Shown here: positions 21,540-34,329 of the stretch, in pieces
Numbering within the stretch: position 1 is the first letter of the stretch
Layout of the letters: each line of letters begins with the position of its first letter
Source of the DNA: Calvatia gigantea
Lineage: Eukaryota; Basidiomycota; Agaricomycetes; Agaricales; Lycoperdaceae
Reading direction: 5' to 3'
DNA length: 64,000 nucleotides
Assembly: GCA_025093985.1 (NCBI GenBank)
Contig: JACAAK010000004.1
Coordinates: forward strand, 372,001-436,000
Notes under the pieces: generated by a model
Database searches by the model: none
What the model was told of the DNA's origin: nothing
Seen by the model: the letters and a program-made list of their open reading frames with translations, nothing else
Program-made: the position numbers and the translations under genes

Positions 21540-23000
21540 ACATTTAGTAAACCTCCTGAAGTCCCCCTCAACTCCGTCAAAAACTATCCCGGTCTATACT
21601 TCATTGACATGACTGTCTTTCAGTCATCTTCGACTCGCAGTGCCAACCCGGCCGCTGTGGGCTTCCTCAGCCCTGGACATAGCAGAGCCGGCGAGCCCTC
21701 CAACACCCACTCGCTCCTGTTCACACCATCTGCTGACGAGTACCATCAATAAACAGTAATAAGAATTCTTCGCGAGGGGTTGCTGCAGGCCGTTCGATAT
21801 TATCCAGCTCCCCTTGAAGTACCCGAGCTATTGTTTACATCGCGTGGTCGTTGAGGAATTTGTCATTGACAAGGACGAATCAGGCAGGTTCTGCTAGTGA
21901 TAGTGTGCCCAATGTGGCGCAACTGACGAGGCGTGGTGTTCTGGGGGGGACTGCGCACCAGGTGAGAAGGGATGGGAGGTAGACAAGTTTGGCTTCTACA
22001 ATACAATGGTGCAATGGCAGCTTCTGGGGTATAAGTTGAATGCTATGATACAAGAGACACGGCAGGCAAGGAGCACACGTACGTGTGTTGATTCACCCAC
22101 CAGAGTGCCAGGTTTGAATATGGTAGCCTTCAAAACGATGCAACGTAGTGGTACCGGTGTGGTTCTGGCCCATCGGTTCTGTGGGCGAAAGGCATGCAAT
22201 GTCGAGTGAATCCGATCCTTCTTGGGTGAATGGGCAGGTGCGAGAACATTAATCTTAGGGAGGAATACTAGGGAGGATTAAGGGTTGCACACTTCTTTGA
22301 GGATGGCGTTTGGTCTCTCTAACTTGTTTTGAGAGACAGTCTGCACCCTCGCGCGTGAAGGAAACTGGTGGGACAACGATGAGGAGAAGGATGGAAGAAA
22401 AGAGGATCTTCCTCACCTATTGGCCGCCCGTTTGGGTGAGTGCCCACCCGGGAGACCACAAAAGAATACGGGATAAGGGGTAGTGCTGCAAACAGACCTA
22501 TTGGATCTAACAGCTTTGACGGAGCATCCCAGGAGAATAGCCAGAGTGCTGGAAAAGATTGAGAACCAGAGCAGACGAAATGAGTTTAAGGGGGAACGTA
22601 CAGAATTGTTGCCCCCATTTGTTCCCATCCAACGACCAAGCTCTTTATCCAGGTTCTCTCCTCCACTCGGAGGGTAAACCACGGCTTCCGTCTCTACAAT
22701 TTTGGCTTGTCTTCGGTGTGGGACAGGGTTATTCTCCTATGGGCAGTGGAATTGTGCGGTTAATCCTCTATTGATGCCTCGACTCTCAACGCGTAGGATT
22801 CACCGTCGTTGTCCCCATCAATCTCAAGTTCTGGCTCTGGTTTCGGTTTGCGAGTGGCCTCAAAAGAGGGCGTCCTCGTGGCATCTGAGGCCTTGTCGAC
22901 TGCACCCACCAGGGTCTGCAGTGGATGGGTCGGAATGGTTGTCCTCTTCACAGCACCACAAGATAGTGGTTCGCTCGAGAGGGTCTCTCGGGTGCTGAGT
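21540..23000 (-). pseudogene. Yta7/ATAD2-type AAA ATPase, broken copy C with core deletion
   Basis: The post-AAA segment lies near 21560-21660 and a middle-domain trace runs to 22200. The sequence then jumps to the part before the KGADCLS block at about 22210, so the ATNR and GADLR parts are missing. The N-terminal acidic stretch is well preserved at about 22795-22870 (FEATRKPKPEPELEIDGDND on the minus strand). Stops and frameshifts are frequent. Upstream at about 23005 an abrupt change leads into the block shared with 30.9 kb. Confidence 0.55.
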
Positions 23001-23004
23001 TAGC

Positions 23005-23990
23005 ATTTTCAGGTTGCGTTTTCTTTTGAGGGGCAGTAGCATTCCATGCACCCCTTGAGAGAGAGTATCAGGTGCATCATCTTGGATTCTCGCGTCGTCG
23101 TCGACTCGTCGATCTCGGGGGGTGTACGTGAAGATAATTGTTCCAGTCAGCTGACACCGAGGTCACGCGTCTTCATCCCCTTCCCCTCAGTTCCCTTGCC
23201 ATTAATCTCGCCCTCTGATTCCTCAAGGCCGTGTTGCCTGCCTCGCCTTGGAGACACCCCCCCTCTTGTTCCGAAATGCGATAGCTTTACTTTGGCCCGT
23301 CCGTCCCTCTCTCACGCCAGCCTGCTAGCTTAGGAGGTCACTGGTCACCCACAGTACACCACCGTCACCTTCCGTTTCGCTCTGGGTCCTATTGCACTCG
23401 AGACGTCAGCAACGGTATGCCCCTCCCATCACCATACCCTTCCCTGACACCTTGTTGCACAACCAGGAGGCGTTCGTGCAACTATGCCCCCCCTTCTCCT
23501 CTATCGACAGGGAAAACAGTTCTATTAATATGATCCTATCTAAAGAAATGCAGAAATACCTCAACTGAACGAAGCCCCGTGACACGGCGCCAGCCCAAGT
23601 GCGCAAGATGGTCATCACAACAGCTTGATGTCCACATGCCCCTTGCTTCTTTCCACTGCCCATCACCTCACAAACCACGATGCTCGTTGACGATTTATTC
23701 GATCGCCTCGTTAAGCGTCTCCGGCGCTCCAGACATGAACAACCCAATGTACCCTCCACAGGTCTCAACAACGCAAAAACAGGTAGCTCAGATTGCCATT
23801 TTTTCGATCGGTGCGCTAAATGCATCATGCTTCCAGGTCAACAGAAATCAAACGGCAATCGACATGGATCTGGTCTCCTCAGTGGCGCAAGCAACTTCGT
23901 TATGAACCACCCAACATTTATTGAGAATCGGCCTCAGATTGTCCAGAATTTTGTGGCAGGGACGCCAGGTGAGCAACCCCAAATGCAACC
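23005..23990 (+). repeat. Recently duplicated block (partner 30892-31880)
   Basis: From TTTTCAGGTTGCGTTTTC onward the sequence is nearly identical to the block starting at 30892, at a constant offset of about 7887 bases through the upstream region and exons 1-2 of NACHT copies 4 and 5. Just upstream the two loci differ completely. Beyond exon 3 identity falls to the ordinary inter-copy level. Confidence 0.7.
23579..23624 (+). promoter_or_regulatory. Conserved upstream element before NACHT copy 4
   Basis: GTGACACGGCGCC at 23579-23591 and the paired ATCACAACAG at 23614-23623 occupy the position of the element seen before other copies; a second conserved string, GAAATGCAGAAATACCTC, lies about 35 bases before it. 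Confidence 0.4.
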
Positions 23991-26120
23991 TTAACCACTG
24001 CGAGCGCTAAACGGAGAACACCTCGGATTTTAGAGCACCATCCAGTGCTTGAACGCATCGCACCATATGCCAACCTCGACGCTGTGATGGACTCCAGCGC
24101 CCGATTCCCTCCTCCACTATGCCATCCCGGGACGCGCGTGAAAATTGGAGACAGGTTATTCAACTGGTTCGTCAACCCCGAGCGCGACTGGAACATGACA
24201 TGGCTTCACGGTCCAGCTGGCACCGGGAAATCTGCAGTTGCGCAGACTTTTGCTGAGCGCTGTGACAAGATTGGGCGTCTAGGCGCTTCCTTCTTCTTTT
24301 CCCGGCTCAACGATCGTAACGACCCAGATACTGTCATTCCCAGCCTTGTATACCAACTGGCCGTGTGCCACCCTCAATACAAATCCGTCGTGGCGGCTCA
24401 ACTCGCTAACGATCCCGAATTGTTGCGGAAAAAAACACGGCGCACGCAATTCAAGAAGCTTATCATTGAGCCCTTCTCATTCCTGCGGGTCCAGGGGCAC
24501 CAAAGTGTACAGGAACCGCTTCTCGTTGCCTTGGATGGGCTGGATGAATGTAAAGGGGAGAACGCTCAAAAGGAGATTGTCGAAATGATCAGCGAAGTCG
24601 CTCGGCTGAAGAAAGACTTTCCTCTCGTCTGGCTGATTTGCAGCCGACCGGAACCCCACCTGGTCTACCTATTCTCAAGGGCGGACTTTACTGTCAATTG
24701 TGGTCGCGAGGAACTTGCGATCGATGCAGAATCAATTGCTGACGTTGACTTCTATCTCCGGGATGGGTTGGCAGGAATCAGGTCTGAATTTAAGGACGTT
24801 ACAACTCCAACATGGCCGTCTGAAAAGCAGATTGCTGAGCTTTCGGATACAGCCTCCGGTCATTTCGGTTTTGCGTCAACCTCACTTCGATACATTGCCG
24901 ACCCGATCTATAGAGCTCCAATGAGTCGGCTTGATGCCCTCTTATCCTTCCTCAGCGGCACTGACACTGAAATTTCGAACCCTCTGGAGGCTCTTGATGC
25001 TCTCTACACCCGAATTCTTCACGATGTACCAGAGGAGGACTTCCCGACAACAAAGCAAATACTGGGCTTCTCCATATATGGGAGGTTCAGCAGCCTCATG
25101 TTTTCGGCTCAGGGTCTCTGCAATTTCCTACAAATAGACCAAACCACATATTACAATGCTCTTCAAAAACTTCATTCCGTGATCGATGTGCCCTCGCCCG
25201 AAGCCGCTTTGAAAAGGCCCCTACACTTTTATCATGCGTCATTCCAGGATTACCTCCTAAATCCCGATCGTTCAGGTGATTTTGCCATTGTGCAGGAGGA
25301 TGTATGGCTCGACTGTGCTAAATTGTGTCTCTCTTGGTACAAGACTGATCTGGAGCTCTTTCATACTGCTGACGGTGGGTTTGCTACTGCAAACTTTGAG
25401 GACAATGCCCTTACTGCGTGTTAGGACTAATATTCAATATATCACATAAACATGGAATTCTGCCGAATCTGAAGTGGGTTTCGGATGACACTAGGGAACA
25501 AATTTCCTATATGATTGCATGGTTTGCTGCAAGTAACTGTTGGTTCGACTGCTATCTAGCACTTGATTTGGATGAAGCTATTCTCTCTGAAATCCGATAT
25601 TTCGACTTCAGGTACATCCAACCAGGCAACGGTTGGTGCGAGTTTGTTAACCAATTGTGGGCAGTGGTGTGTTAAAGTCGCTGTTGTCACCCCTTACTTC
25701 CCATACTGATACTCCCTTCACTGCTCAGGGTTCTTCAGATGGTTTCATTCGCACAGAGCCTCATAGTAAGGTCGATATTCAGCTGTTGAAATCCATGAAA
25801 TCTATGATTAAGTCATTGTGGAGTTGTAAACCTGCCACATTTCCGCTCCAGCCAGTATGTCACCTTCCTCACCTCTATTTGCAGCTGCTTTCTCAAGCCT
25901 CGAACAGGGACCTTATCATTATGAATCTGGGGGGGAGTACTTTCTGCTTGGTTATGGTTTGAAGGCCATTGTGTGTTGGACCACTGGGCTTTTGGAGCCT
26001 GAGTTTAGCATATTGAACTGTGATGAGGCACCATCAAAGGAGCGGATTGATGCTTATCATGCACACCTGACCGAAAATGGAGTGGTGATCATGAAGAGTG
26101 TGGAGGATGTCTCGCTGTAA
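23680..26120 (+). CDS. NACHT P-loop NTPase (NLR-like), intact copy 4
   Basis: Exons 23680-23782, 23837-23968, 24034-25374, 25425-25663, 25729-25854 and 25908-26120 give 717 residues. Exon 1 starts MLVDDLFDRLVKRLRRSR. Exon 2 is the most diverged of the intact set: FF is replaced by LL (GLLSGASNFVMNHPTF). Walker A GPAGTGKS, Walker B LLVALDGLDEC (Ala for Val), sensor WLICSRPE and FYHASFQDYL are present. Exon 4 is shorter near its end (QPGNGWCEFVNQLWA) and its donor is preceded by CA rather than AG. The exon 4 variable block reads FAASNCWFDCYLALDLD. Intron 3 has an in-frame TAG acceptor. Exon 6 ends with a longer VIMKSVEDVSL tail. Confidence 0.85.
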
Positions 26121-26399
26121 GTTACCAAACATGTCAACGTCTATCTAACACCCTTCTTGACCAAGTGGATGTATCAAAACCAGCACACAATTTGGACATA
26201 CCTCAGTAAAAGGTTGATGGAAGTAGGCCTGAGGCATTCCGAGAGCTCAGTTGCTGGGGACTTCCGCAGGTTTACGAGGGGTAACACTCATGATGAGGTG
26301 GGGTCTTTTTGTGGTTTGATAGGAGAGACAGGACAGAAGGTAAAGTGTAAATTAGATGCCTTGTACATAAAAATACAGCCCAGCTGCAAACTTGACCAT

Positions 26400-29250
26400 C
26401 ACTTTGAAAAAGCGCTCACAACAGCACAGTTAGTACCTCTTAACCTTCCCCTTCAATCCTGCCAAAATTGGCCCCAGCCTGTAATTCAACAGTGTAGTCA
26501 TTTTCTGGTCATTCTCAACTTGCAACATCAAATCAGTCACCGCAGGTTTTACCAGCCCCAAACCAGCAGATCTCATACTATGTGCTTTCCTATCCTCACA
26601 CGATCTGGGAACCGATTGAATGGCCAATGGATAACGTGGATAAGCAGTGCAGAAAATCCCTCGTAAAGACTGCCGACAGGCGTTCCGGTAGGTGCCCGAA
26701 CCAATATTTTGGCGTCGTGTGGCAGTTGAGAGAATTTGCTGGGAGCGAAAGGGAGGACAAGTTCTGTCGTCTGTCGGTGATAGTGTATCCAATGTTGTGT
26801 GGACTGTCGAGGGTGGTGTTTTAGAGACAACTGCGCACCAGTTGAGAAGATGGGTGGGATATAATGATTGAGTATTGACACCCTTCGCTTTTGTTAATGA
26901 TTTGGACAGGACGGCATCTGGCATTGGAAAGAACTCGTGTTGGGGTTGAGGTTACACGTGGGGCGCTAGGCAAGTGAAGTGGAAACATGGTGTTCGGACA
27001 TTGGGTCACTCAAGCGAGTACTACGTTCCAGTGTCTGGTTGCGACAGCGTTTAACGAGGGGAGTGTAGTAGCATCAACGTAGTTTTGGCTTATCCCCATG
27101 TCATTGAGTAGCAATTTTCGGGCGATGGGCACGAAACCCCGCATCACCACAGAAGGACTATTACTTGGTGGGGGGGTGGTATGAACTATTTTGAGGGACG
27201 TACGTTGGAAGAACGTTGGCAACCATGAGCACCTCCTTCGTTTTAATCTTTCAACTCTGCTCCTTCTGAAACACTCAACTTCTTCTCCAGCAGAAATACT
27301 TTGTCGCTTGCTGCCCTGGTGGCTTCTAGGAATTCTTAAGGGGAATGAACTGCTGGGACGATGGCGCAGCGGTTGACGAAGATCAAGCAGAAGAGGGAAG
27401 AGGCTCTGTGACAGGCCCATCAGTCGGGATCTTCGAGATGTTCGAGAATGGATTTACAGAAATTGAGCCGAGTATATCTGCGCTGAACGACCATAAGAGT
27501 GGCTTTCATAAGGGGCCTGAACAGAGACGTGAGCGCCAGTTCCAATTGGAGTGATAGCGCGGAGATGTGTACCTGCACTTCGTCGTCAACTTCACAAAGC
27601 CTCCCAACCTCTCCCTCGCCTGCTCACCTTCGTTGGGGCCTCTGCCCACCCGTTTGTCATGATTGTCAGAATATCCCCTCTGCGGCATAACCCAGGTAAT
27701 GGGAAAGAAAATTCGCAATCAAACCACCCCCTGCACGGTGCAACGCGGGATCGATGATGCCCGGATGATTAGTGGAACCTGGACGATTAGCGGAACCAGT
27801 AGCAACGACTTGTCTACTGCCGACCACCTCATTTATGGGCGTCGAGGTGCTTACGGTTGGCGCGTGCATTTAACTCTGTTGGGGGTGGGTAGACCGATAC
27901 GGGCCGTCGAAGGGAATTATTGAGCACCAATTATTGAGCACTGGGAGTTACGTGCCTCTTCGAAGAGGAGAGGAGGAGTTGGCAGTCAGCTTCTCCAACC
28001 CATTCTGAGAGTCAGTCGGGTAAGGTTTTGCCTGTGCCAGGAGGGTCACTACCGCATCGCCATACCACCCGAGGGTTTCGAGAAACGGGGATGCTTCCTC
28101 AGCAAATGGGTTTCCGAACCAGGTCCTGAACAAAAGACGGCAGGTGCAACAAGGACGTTGACGATTGTCGAGGTCGCCAGCTTTATGAAATGAAAGAGGG
28201 GGGGTTCGCCGGTTCGTGAATGTTGGCCACGACTAGTGTCACATTTAGCCCGACTACATACCCTCTGAAAGGATACACGTACCTGCATCATCAGTCCTGC
28301 CGAGGTTGGAATGGAGTCCCAGCAGCGAATTTGACAGGCAACATTTCACTAGCGGCCAGTGCTGCGAGTTGATCCATTGAGCCGAACAGCTGTTGTCGCA
28401 GTGTCTCAGGAGACTAATCAGAGCCCTGACAAACATTTGACATTGAAACCAGCGAAAATAATCCAGTGAAAACGTACAAATTGTCCCCTTCAACCATTCC
28501 CATCCAACGACCAAATCCTGTGCCCAGGGTCCTCTTCTCCCTCCGGAGGTCACAGTCAATCACAGGGTCCACCACTACGATTTCCACTAGTCGCGAGTAG
28601 GGGAGAGGGAACGGGGCATTTCTACCAGAGACAGTGGAATTGTGTGGTTGATCCCCTGGCGTTGTCTGCACAAGTAGTGTCTGCCATCATCAGGTTCTCC
28701 ATCAGGTTCGGATTCTTGTTCACGAGTGATTTCGAAATCGGACGTACTCAGAGCTTCTATGTTCTCATTGACTGGACTGTTGTGCATCAACATCTGCAGC
28801 GCATGGGTCGGAACTTCCAAGCAGATGGGTCGTCCTCGCAGCATAGCAAGTGAGTTTGGTAGCAGTTTACGTGAGGGGGTCTCTTGGGTGCCGGATTTAG
28901 GTTTTTCTTTGGAGGGGCGGTAGCACTCTGTACACTCCTCTGGGGGGGGTATAAGGTGAGTGATGTTGCGTCTCCTTATCGTCATCTGAAGACTTGGCAA
29001 AGATGGCCGTTCATTCAACTGGCGTTGGGGTCAGGCGTCTTCATTTCCTCGGGTTCAAGTTGGTGGTAACATCATCTCGACATCACTCTTATTATCTCGC
29101 CCTCCCGTTCCCAAAGACCCCAACAGGCTTCGCACTTACGCACAAAGGAGCCTCAATGCCATCATCCACACCCTCCCTCGGTCTCCTTGAACCCCAAAAG
29201 TCACTCTTCCCGAGCCACATCACGTCCTCGAACAGTAAATAACCCTTCTT
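26400..29250 (-). pseudogene. Yta7/ATAD2-type AAA ATPase, broken copy D
   Basis: This is one of the longer passenger copies. The minus strand shows LQVENDQKMTTLLNYRLGP near 26450-26545, TTLDTLSPTDD near 26790, and LPHDAKILVRAPTGTPVGS near 26655-26715. A VVATGSANRPG block occurs with GIIDPALHRAGG near 27720-27820. The acidic N-terminal block (ALSTSDFEITREQESEPDGE) lies at about 28690-28760. These fit Yta7/ATAD2 order, including the second, non-canonical AAA region and the segment before the bromodomain-like part. Frames change repeatedly; it is not functional. Confidence 0.65.
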
Positions 29251-29480
29251 AGTTGACTCCGTGCGTCGAAAGGGAGGTGATTGAACTTACGAGGTCCGGG
29301 ACGCCACTTCACGATCGAGACCAGGGCAAGGCATGTGAGATTGTGATGGGGTCAGGGATCTTCATTTGCGGAATTCGGGGGGAAGAGGGTGGAACGGATG
29401 CAGCTCCAAAGTGGTTCTCGAGGTCGTGGTCGCGGACACAATTACGGACCTCATAGAAGCGGTGGGTTGAGAGAGATGGT
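29250..29480 (+). other. Arg/Asp-rich coding-like fragment
   Basis: It is a diverged copy of the RD-rich stretch near 19.6 and 56.4 kb (SGTPLHDRDQGKACEIVMGS), lying upstream of AAA remnant D on the opposite strand. No gene could be built; from 29480 to about 30000 the sequence is the upstream region shared with 19.8-20.3 kb. Confidence 0.3.
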
Positions 29481-30059
29481 GAAAATGGGAAGGGTGCCGT
29501 CCGTCCTACAGTTCTTGAGTGGTTCGTGGGGGAGTGGCCCGCACCTGCTTTAGCAATCACCACCAACGCGCTCGTTCCGCGACTGCTTTACTCCACCCGT
29601 TCTGTTAACTGCCTCAACTTGACACATCTTTGTTTTCCATTGTGGTGGCCACACCCTTCCTCCTGGTCATCCCGGCTTGCCAGCTTGGAAGGTGACTGAT
29701 TGATCCATGGGCACACCATCATCTGCCCCTAACGATACTCCTAGCCTTGACCCTAGATTTTGGAAATTGGAACTTCGCCTTCGCCTCGAAAACCGCAGGG
29801 GAACCCCTGGTACTTAGTGTCCCTCCTGCCAGGCAATGCAGTTCGTCCTAGCCCTTCGTCCATTCGTAATTGATCTCACCCCAACCGTCGTGTTCATAAT
29901 AGGAACGTGTTCAACCACCCTCATTAAAAGGACCTAATATTACAATTCGTTTTAAGAACACAGAGACACCCCATAACAAAGGCTGTTGAAAGATAGTTAT
30001 CATAACCACCGAAGAACATACCCCACCTCCTTCCTCCCACCATCCTCCACACTACCGTT

Positions 30060-30480
30060 TTTACCTCACCCTTATTAAATCACCTCGTTCACCGTCTCAA
30101 GCTCTTTAGATGCCAGCAAGTTGCACTAACTTTCTCCAAATCCCAGCCAGGCACGAATTGGTTAGTTGAAATAGCCTGTTTTCAATGACTGCACTCAATG
30201 AACCACGGCTTCCAGGTCCACATAAAAACCAAATGGCAGTCGACGACTCGACGCGGCATGGTATTTTCAGCGACGTGAATAACTTGTCCCGAACCAAGTA
30301 ATAATTTCTCGAAATCGGGGGCAGTGCATCTAGATGCTTCCGGCAGAAAAGGCGGGTGCATAGATCCAACCATAATTTGACTGCTAGAACGCTAAGCAGA
30401 GAAATCAATTGAATTCCAGTCCTTGATCGTGATTGAAGTCACCCTGGACTTGTGCTTGTTCGTGACTCAATCCTATGCAC
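30060..30480 (+). pseudogene. NACHT gene 5' remnant (exons 1-2 and start of exon 3)
   Basis: It has the same order as the remnant at 20385-20810. An exon 1 trace (AATCACCTCGTTCACCGTCT near 30078) is followed by an intron ending GGCTTCCAG near 30213, an exon 2 trace and a TTCCAG acceptor near 30419. It is truncated before the NACHT core. Confidence 0.5.
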
Positions 30481-30675
30481 GTCAGTTTTACACAGGCACT
30501 GTAATAAACTGTGCTCGCGCCCTTTTATCACTCGACTACCTTGGCAAAGGAGCACGACTCTAAAAAAACATATAATTCAGTTTTAGGATTATCTCGACCA
30601 CATGAATGGCCATGGCACCAACGTCCCGAGGGTGATCGTCGCAACCTTTCCATTATCCTCGCCTCATAACCCACG

Positions 30676-30880
30676 ATGCGCATCGATAATTTATTTGATC
30701 GCCTTGTTCATCATCTCCGGCGCTCCAGACTCTACCGATTTAACAAGTGCTCTCCAAATCTCCACCAGACGCAAGCTGGTCAGCTGAACCGCCCCCCCTC
30801 GTTCAGCATTCTAAAGCGACCACGGCTTCCCAGTCCACAGAATTTAAACGACCATCAGCAATGTGTCTGAGGTCGGGGTG
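30676..30880 (+). pseudogene. NACHT gene 5' remnant (exons 1-2)
   Basis: ATG at 30676 opens MRIDNLFDRLVHHLRRSRLY, a good match to intact exon 1. The intron ends TTCCCAG near 30833, and exon 2 decays within about 45 bases. Homology is then cut sharply at about 30892, where the duplicated block shared with 23005 begins. Confidence 0.55.
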
Positions 30881-30891
30881 CCCCTAACCCC

Positions 30892-31880
30892 ATTTTCAGG
30901 TTGCGTTTTCTTTTGAGGGGCAGTAGCATTCCATGCACCCCTTGAGAGAGAGTATCAGGTGCATCATCTTGGATTCTCGCGTCGTCGTCGACTCGTCGAT
31001 CTCTGGGGGTGTACGTGAAGATAATTGTTCCAGTCAGCTGACGTCGAGGTCACGCGTCTTCATCCCCTCGGTTCCCTTACCATCAATCTCGCCCTCCGAT
31101 TCCTCAAGGCCATGTTGCCTGCCTCGCCTTGAGATCCCCCTCTCCTTGTTCCGAAATGCGATAGCTTCACTTTGGCCCGTCCATCCCTCTCTCATGCCAG
31201 CCTGTTAGCTTAGAAGGTCACTAGTCGCCCACAGTACACCACCATCTGTCTAGCACCTTCCGTTTCGCTCTGGGTCCTATTGCACTCGAGACGTCAGCAA
31301 CGGTATGCCCCTCCCATCACCATACCCTCCCCTGACACCTTGTTGTACAACCAGGAGGCGTTCGTGCAACCGTGCCCCCTTCTCCTCTATCGGCAGGGAA
31401 AACTGTTGTGTTAATATGATCCTATCTAAAGAAATGCAGAAATACCTCAACTGAACGAAGCCCCGTGACACGGCGCTAGCCCAAGTGCGCAAACATGGTC
31501 ATCACAACAGCTTGGTATCCACATGCCCCTTGCTTCTTTCCACTACCCACCACCTCACGACCCACGATGCTCATTGATGATTTATTCGATCGCCTCGTTA
31601 AGCGTCTCCGGCGCTCCAGACGTGAACAATCCAATGCACTGTCCACAGATCTCAACGGCCCGCGAACAGGTAGTTCAGATTGGCCGTTTTCTTGTCAGTG
31701 CGCTAAATACGTCATGGCCTCCAGGTCAACAGAAATCAAACAACAACCGACATGGATCCGGTTTCTTCAACAGCGCGAGCAACTTCAATGTGAACAACTC
31801 AACATTCAACGAAAATCAGACTCAGATTGTCCAGAATTTTGTGGCAGGAACGCCAGGTGAGCAATTCCAACTGCAACTTT
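30892..31880 (+). repeat. Recently duplicated block (partner 23005-23990)
   Basis: This is the second member of the near-identical pair. It carries the promoter region and first two exons of NACHT copy 5. Its left edge lies directly against a NACHT exon 2 remnant, whereas the partner's left edge lies against AAA remnant C. Confidence 0.7.
31465..31510 (+). promoter_or_regulatory. Conserved upstream element before NACHT copy 5
   Basis: GTGACACGGCGC at 31465-31476 and ATCACAACAG at 31501-31510 match the arms seen before copy 4 almost base for base. Confidence 0.4.
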
Positions 31881-33985
31881 AACTACCGTGAGCGCTAAGG
31901 GGAGGATACCTCGGATTCCAGAGCACCATCCAGTGCTTGAACGCATTGCACCATATGCCGACCTCGATGCTATAGTGGACTCCAGCGCCCGATTCCCACC
32001 TCCGTTATGCCATCCCGGTACACGCTTGAAAATTGGGGATAGACTATTCACGTGGTTGGCAGGCCCTGAGCGCGAGTGGGATATGATATGGCTTTATGGT
32101 CCAGCTGGGACTGGGAAATCTGCAGTTGCACAGACCTTTGCTGAGCGCTGCGCCGAGATTGGGCGTCTAGGCGCTTCCTTTTTCTTTTCCCGGCCTAACG
32201 ACCGTAATGACCCCGATACTGTCATTCCCAGCCTTGTATACCAACTGGCCGCCGTGTGCCACCCTCAATACAAATCCCTCGTGGCGGCTCAACTCGCTAA
32301 CGATCCCGAATTATTGCGTAAAAAAACGCGGCGCACACAATTCAAGAAGCTTATTGTTGAGCCCTTCTCGTTCCTGCAGGTCCATGGGCGCCAAAGTGTA
32401 CAGGAACCGCTTCTCGTTGTATTGGACGGATTGGATGAATGTAAAGGGGAGAATGCGCAAAGGGATATTATCGAGATGATTGGCGAAGTCGTTCAGCTGA
32501 AGAAAGACTTTCCGCTCATTTGGCTGATCTGTAGTCGACCGGAACCACATCTCAAGTACATCTTCTCAAAGGCCGACTTCACCATCAGCTGCCATCATGA
32601 GGAACTCGCGATTGATGCAGAATCAATCGCCGATGTCGACTTCTATCTCCGGGATGGGCTGGCAGGGATCAAGGCTGAATTCAAGGACGTTACAACTCCA
32701 ACATGGCCGTCTTCAAAGCAGATCACTGAACTTTTGGGTAAAGCCTCCGGCCATTTTGGTTTTGCCTCAACCTCACTCCGATACATCGCCGACCCGATCT
32801 CGAGAGCCCCAATGAATCGACTCGATACCCTCCTCTCTTACCTTCGGGGTGTTAGAGCTGGAGCCTCGAACCCTCTAGAGACTCTTGACGCTCTCTACAC
32901 CGGAATTCTTCATGATGTACCAGAAGAGGACCTCCCGACAACAAAGCGAATACTGGGCTGCTTCGTTTTTGGTATGGTAATTGATTCGGCTCAGGGTGTC
33001 TGCAATTTCCTTCACCTAGACCAAACCGTATTTTACAATGCTCTTCGAAAACTTCATTCCGTGATCGATGTGCCCTCGCCCGAAGCCGCTCTGAAAAGGC
33101 TCCCGCGTTTTTATCATGCGTCATTCCAGGATTACCTCATAAATCCCGATCGTTCAGGTAAATTTGCCATTAGGAAAGTGGATGTCTGGCTCGACCGTGC
33201 TAAATTGTGTCTCTGTTGGTACAAGACCGATCTGGAGCTCTTTTATACCGCCGACGGTGGGTTTGCCACTGCAAACTTTGAGGACAATGCTCTTACTGCG
33301 TTTTAGGACCAATATTCAATAAATCACATAAACACGGAATTCTGCCAGATCTGAAGTGGGTTTCAGATGACACTGGGGAACAAATTTCTCGAATGGTTGC
33401 GGCGTATGCTGCAAGATGCTGTTGGATGTACTGCTCCGCACCATTCGAGTGGGATGAAGCCTTTCTCTCCCAAATCCGAAGTTTCGACTTCAGGTACATC
33501 CGAACAGACAACCTTTCCTACGATTGGTGCCATTTTGTTAACGGACTGTGGAAGGTGATGCGTTAAATCACTGCCGTCGCCCCTTACTTCCCATGCTGAT
33601 TCTCCCTTGAACGTACAGCGCTTTTCGGGTGACTTGATTCGTACGGACCCTCAGAGTGAGATTGATCTCCGGTTGCTGGAATACATGGAATCTATGATCA
33701 AGTCGTTGTGGAGTGGTCGGCCTGCTACATTTCCCCATGAGGTGGTGCGTCACTTGCTCGCCTCTATCTGCAGCTGCTTTCTCAAGTTCTGAATAGGACC
33801 TTGATTATCATGGGCCCGGAGGGGAATACTTTCTGCTTGGGTATGGTTCGAAGGCCATTGTGTGTTGGACCACTGGGCTTTCGGAACCTGAGTTTGGCAT
33901 ATTGAATGGTGATGAGGCACCATCAAAGGAGCGGATTGATGCTTATCATGCATACCTAACCGAAAACGGAGTGGCGGAAGCATGA
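31567..33985 (+). CDS. NACHT P-loop NTPase (NLR-like), intact copy 5
   Basis: Exons 31567-31669, 31725-31856, 31922-33256, 33307-33554, 33619-33744 and 33797-33985 give 710 residues. Exon 1 is MLIDDLFDRLVKRLRRSR. Exon 2 carries FFNSASNFNVNNSTF and then QIVQNFVAGTP. Walker A is YGPAGTGKS, where the preceding His of siblings is Tyr. Walker B LLVVLDGLDEC, sensor WLICSRPE and FYHASFQDYL are present. Around residue 154 of exon 3 an extra Ala is inserted (QLAAVCHP versus QLAVCHP). The pre-SAQG variable block is two residues shorter (CFVFGMVI). The exon 4 variable block is YAARCCWMYCSAPFEWD. Intron 3 has an in-frame TAG acceptor. It converges with AAA remnant E. Confidence 0.86.
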
Positions 33986-34329
33986 AGAATTCTTGCAGTA
34001 GGTTATTGAGCATGTCAACGTCTACCTAACAGGCTTCTTGACCGAGCGGATGTATCGGAACAAGCGCTCAAGTTGGACATACCTCAGTGAAGTTGGCGGA
34101 GGTGGGTTCGGAAGCATTCCGAGGGTTCGGGATAATGGTAAATGAGTTCTTAAGAGCTATCAGGGACTCCTCAGACTGCGGGTTTACGAGGGGCAACGCC
34201 CATGGTGGAGCGAGGTCTTTTGGAGTTTGAGAGGAGAGACGGGACAGAAGGCAAAGTGTAAATTAGGTGGCTTGTACACGAAATACAGTATAACTCTAGA
34301 CTTGACCACCAGTTTGAAAAGGCACTCAT

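Noticed and set aside
20385..30880. Repeat-induced point mutation as the cause of decay
   Set aside because: Remnants carry indels and mixed substitutions rather than an obvious C-to-T bias, and near-identical duplicates (23.0 and 30.9 kb) survive unmutated. A dinucleotide index would decide this.
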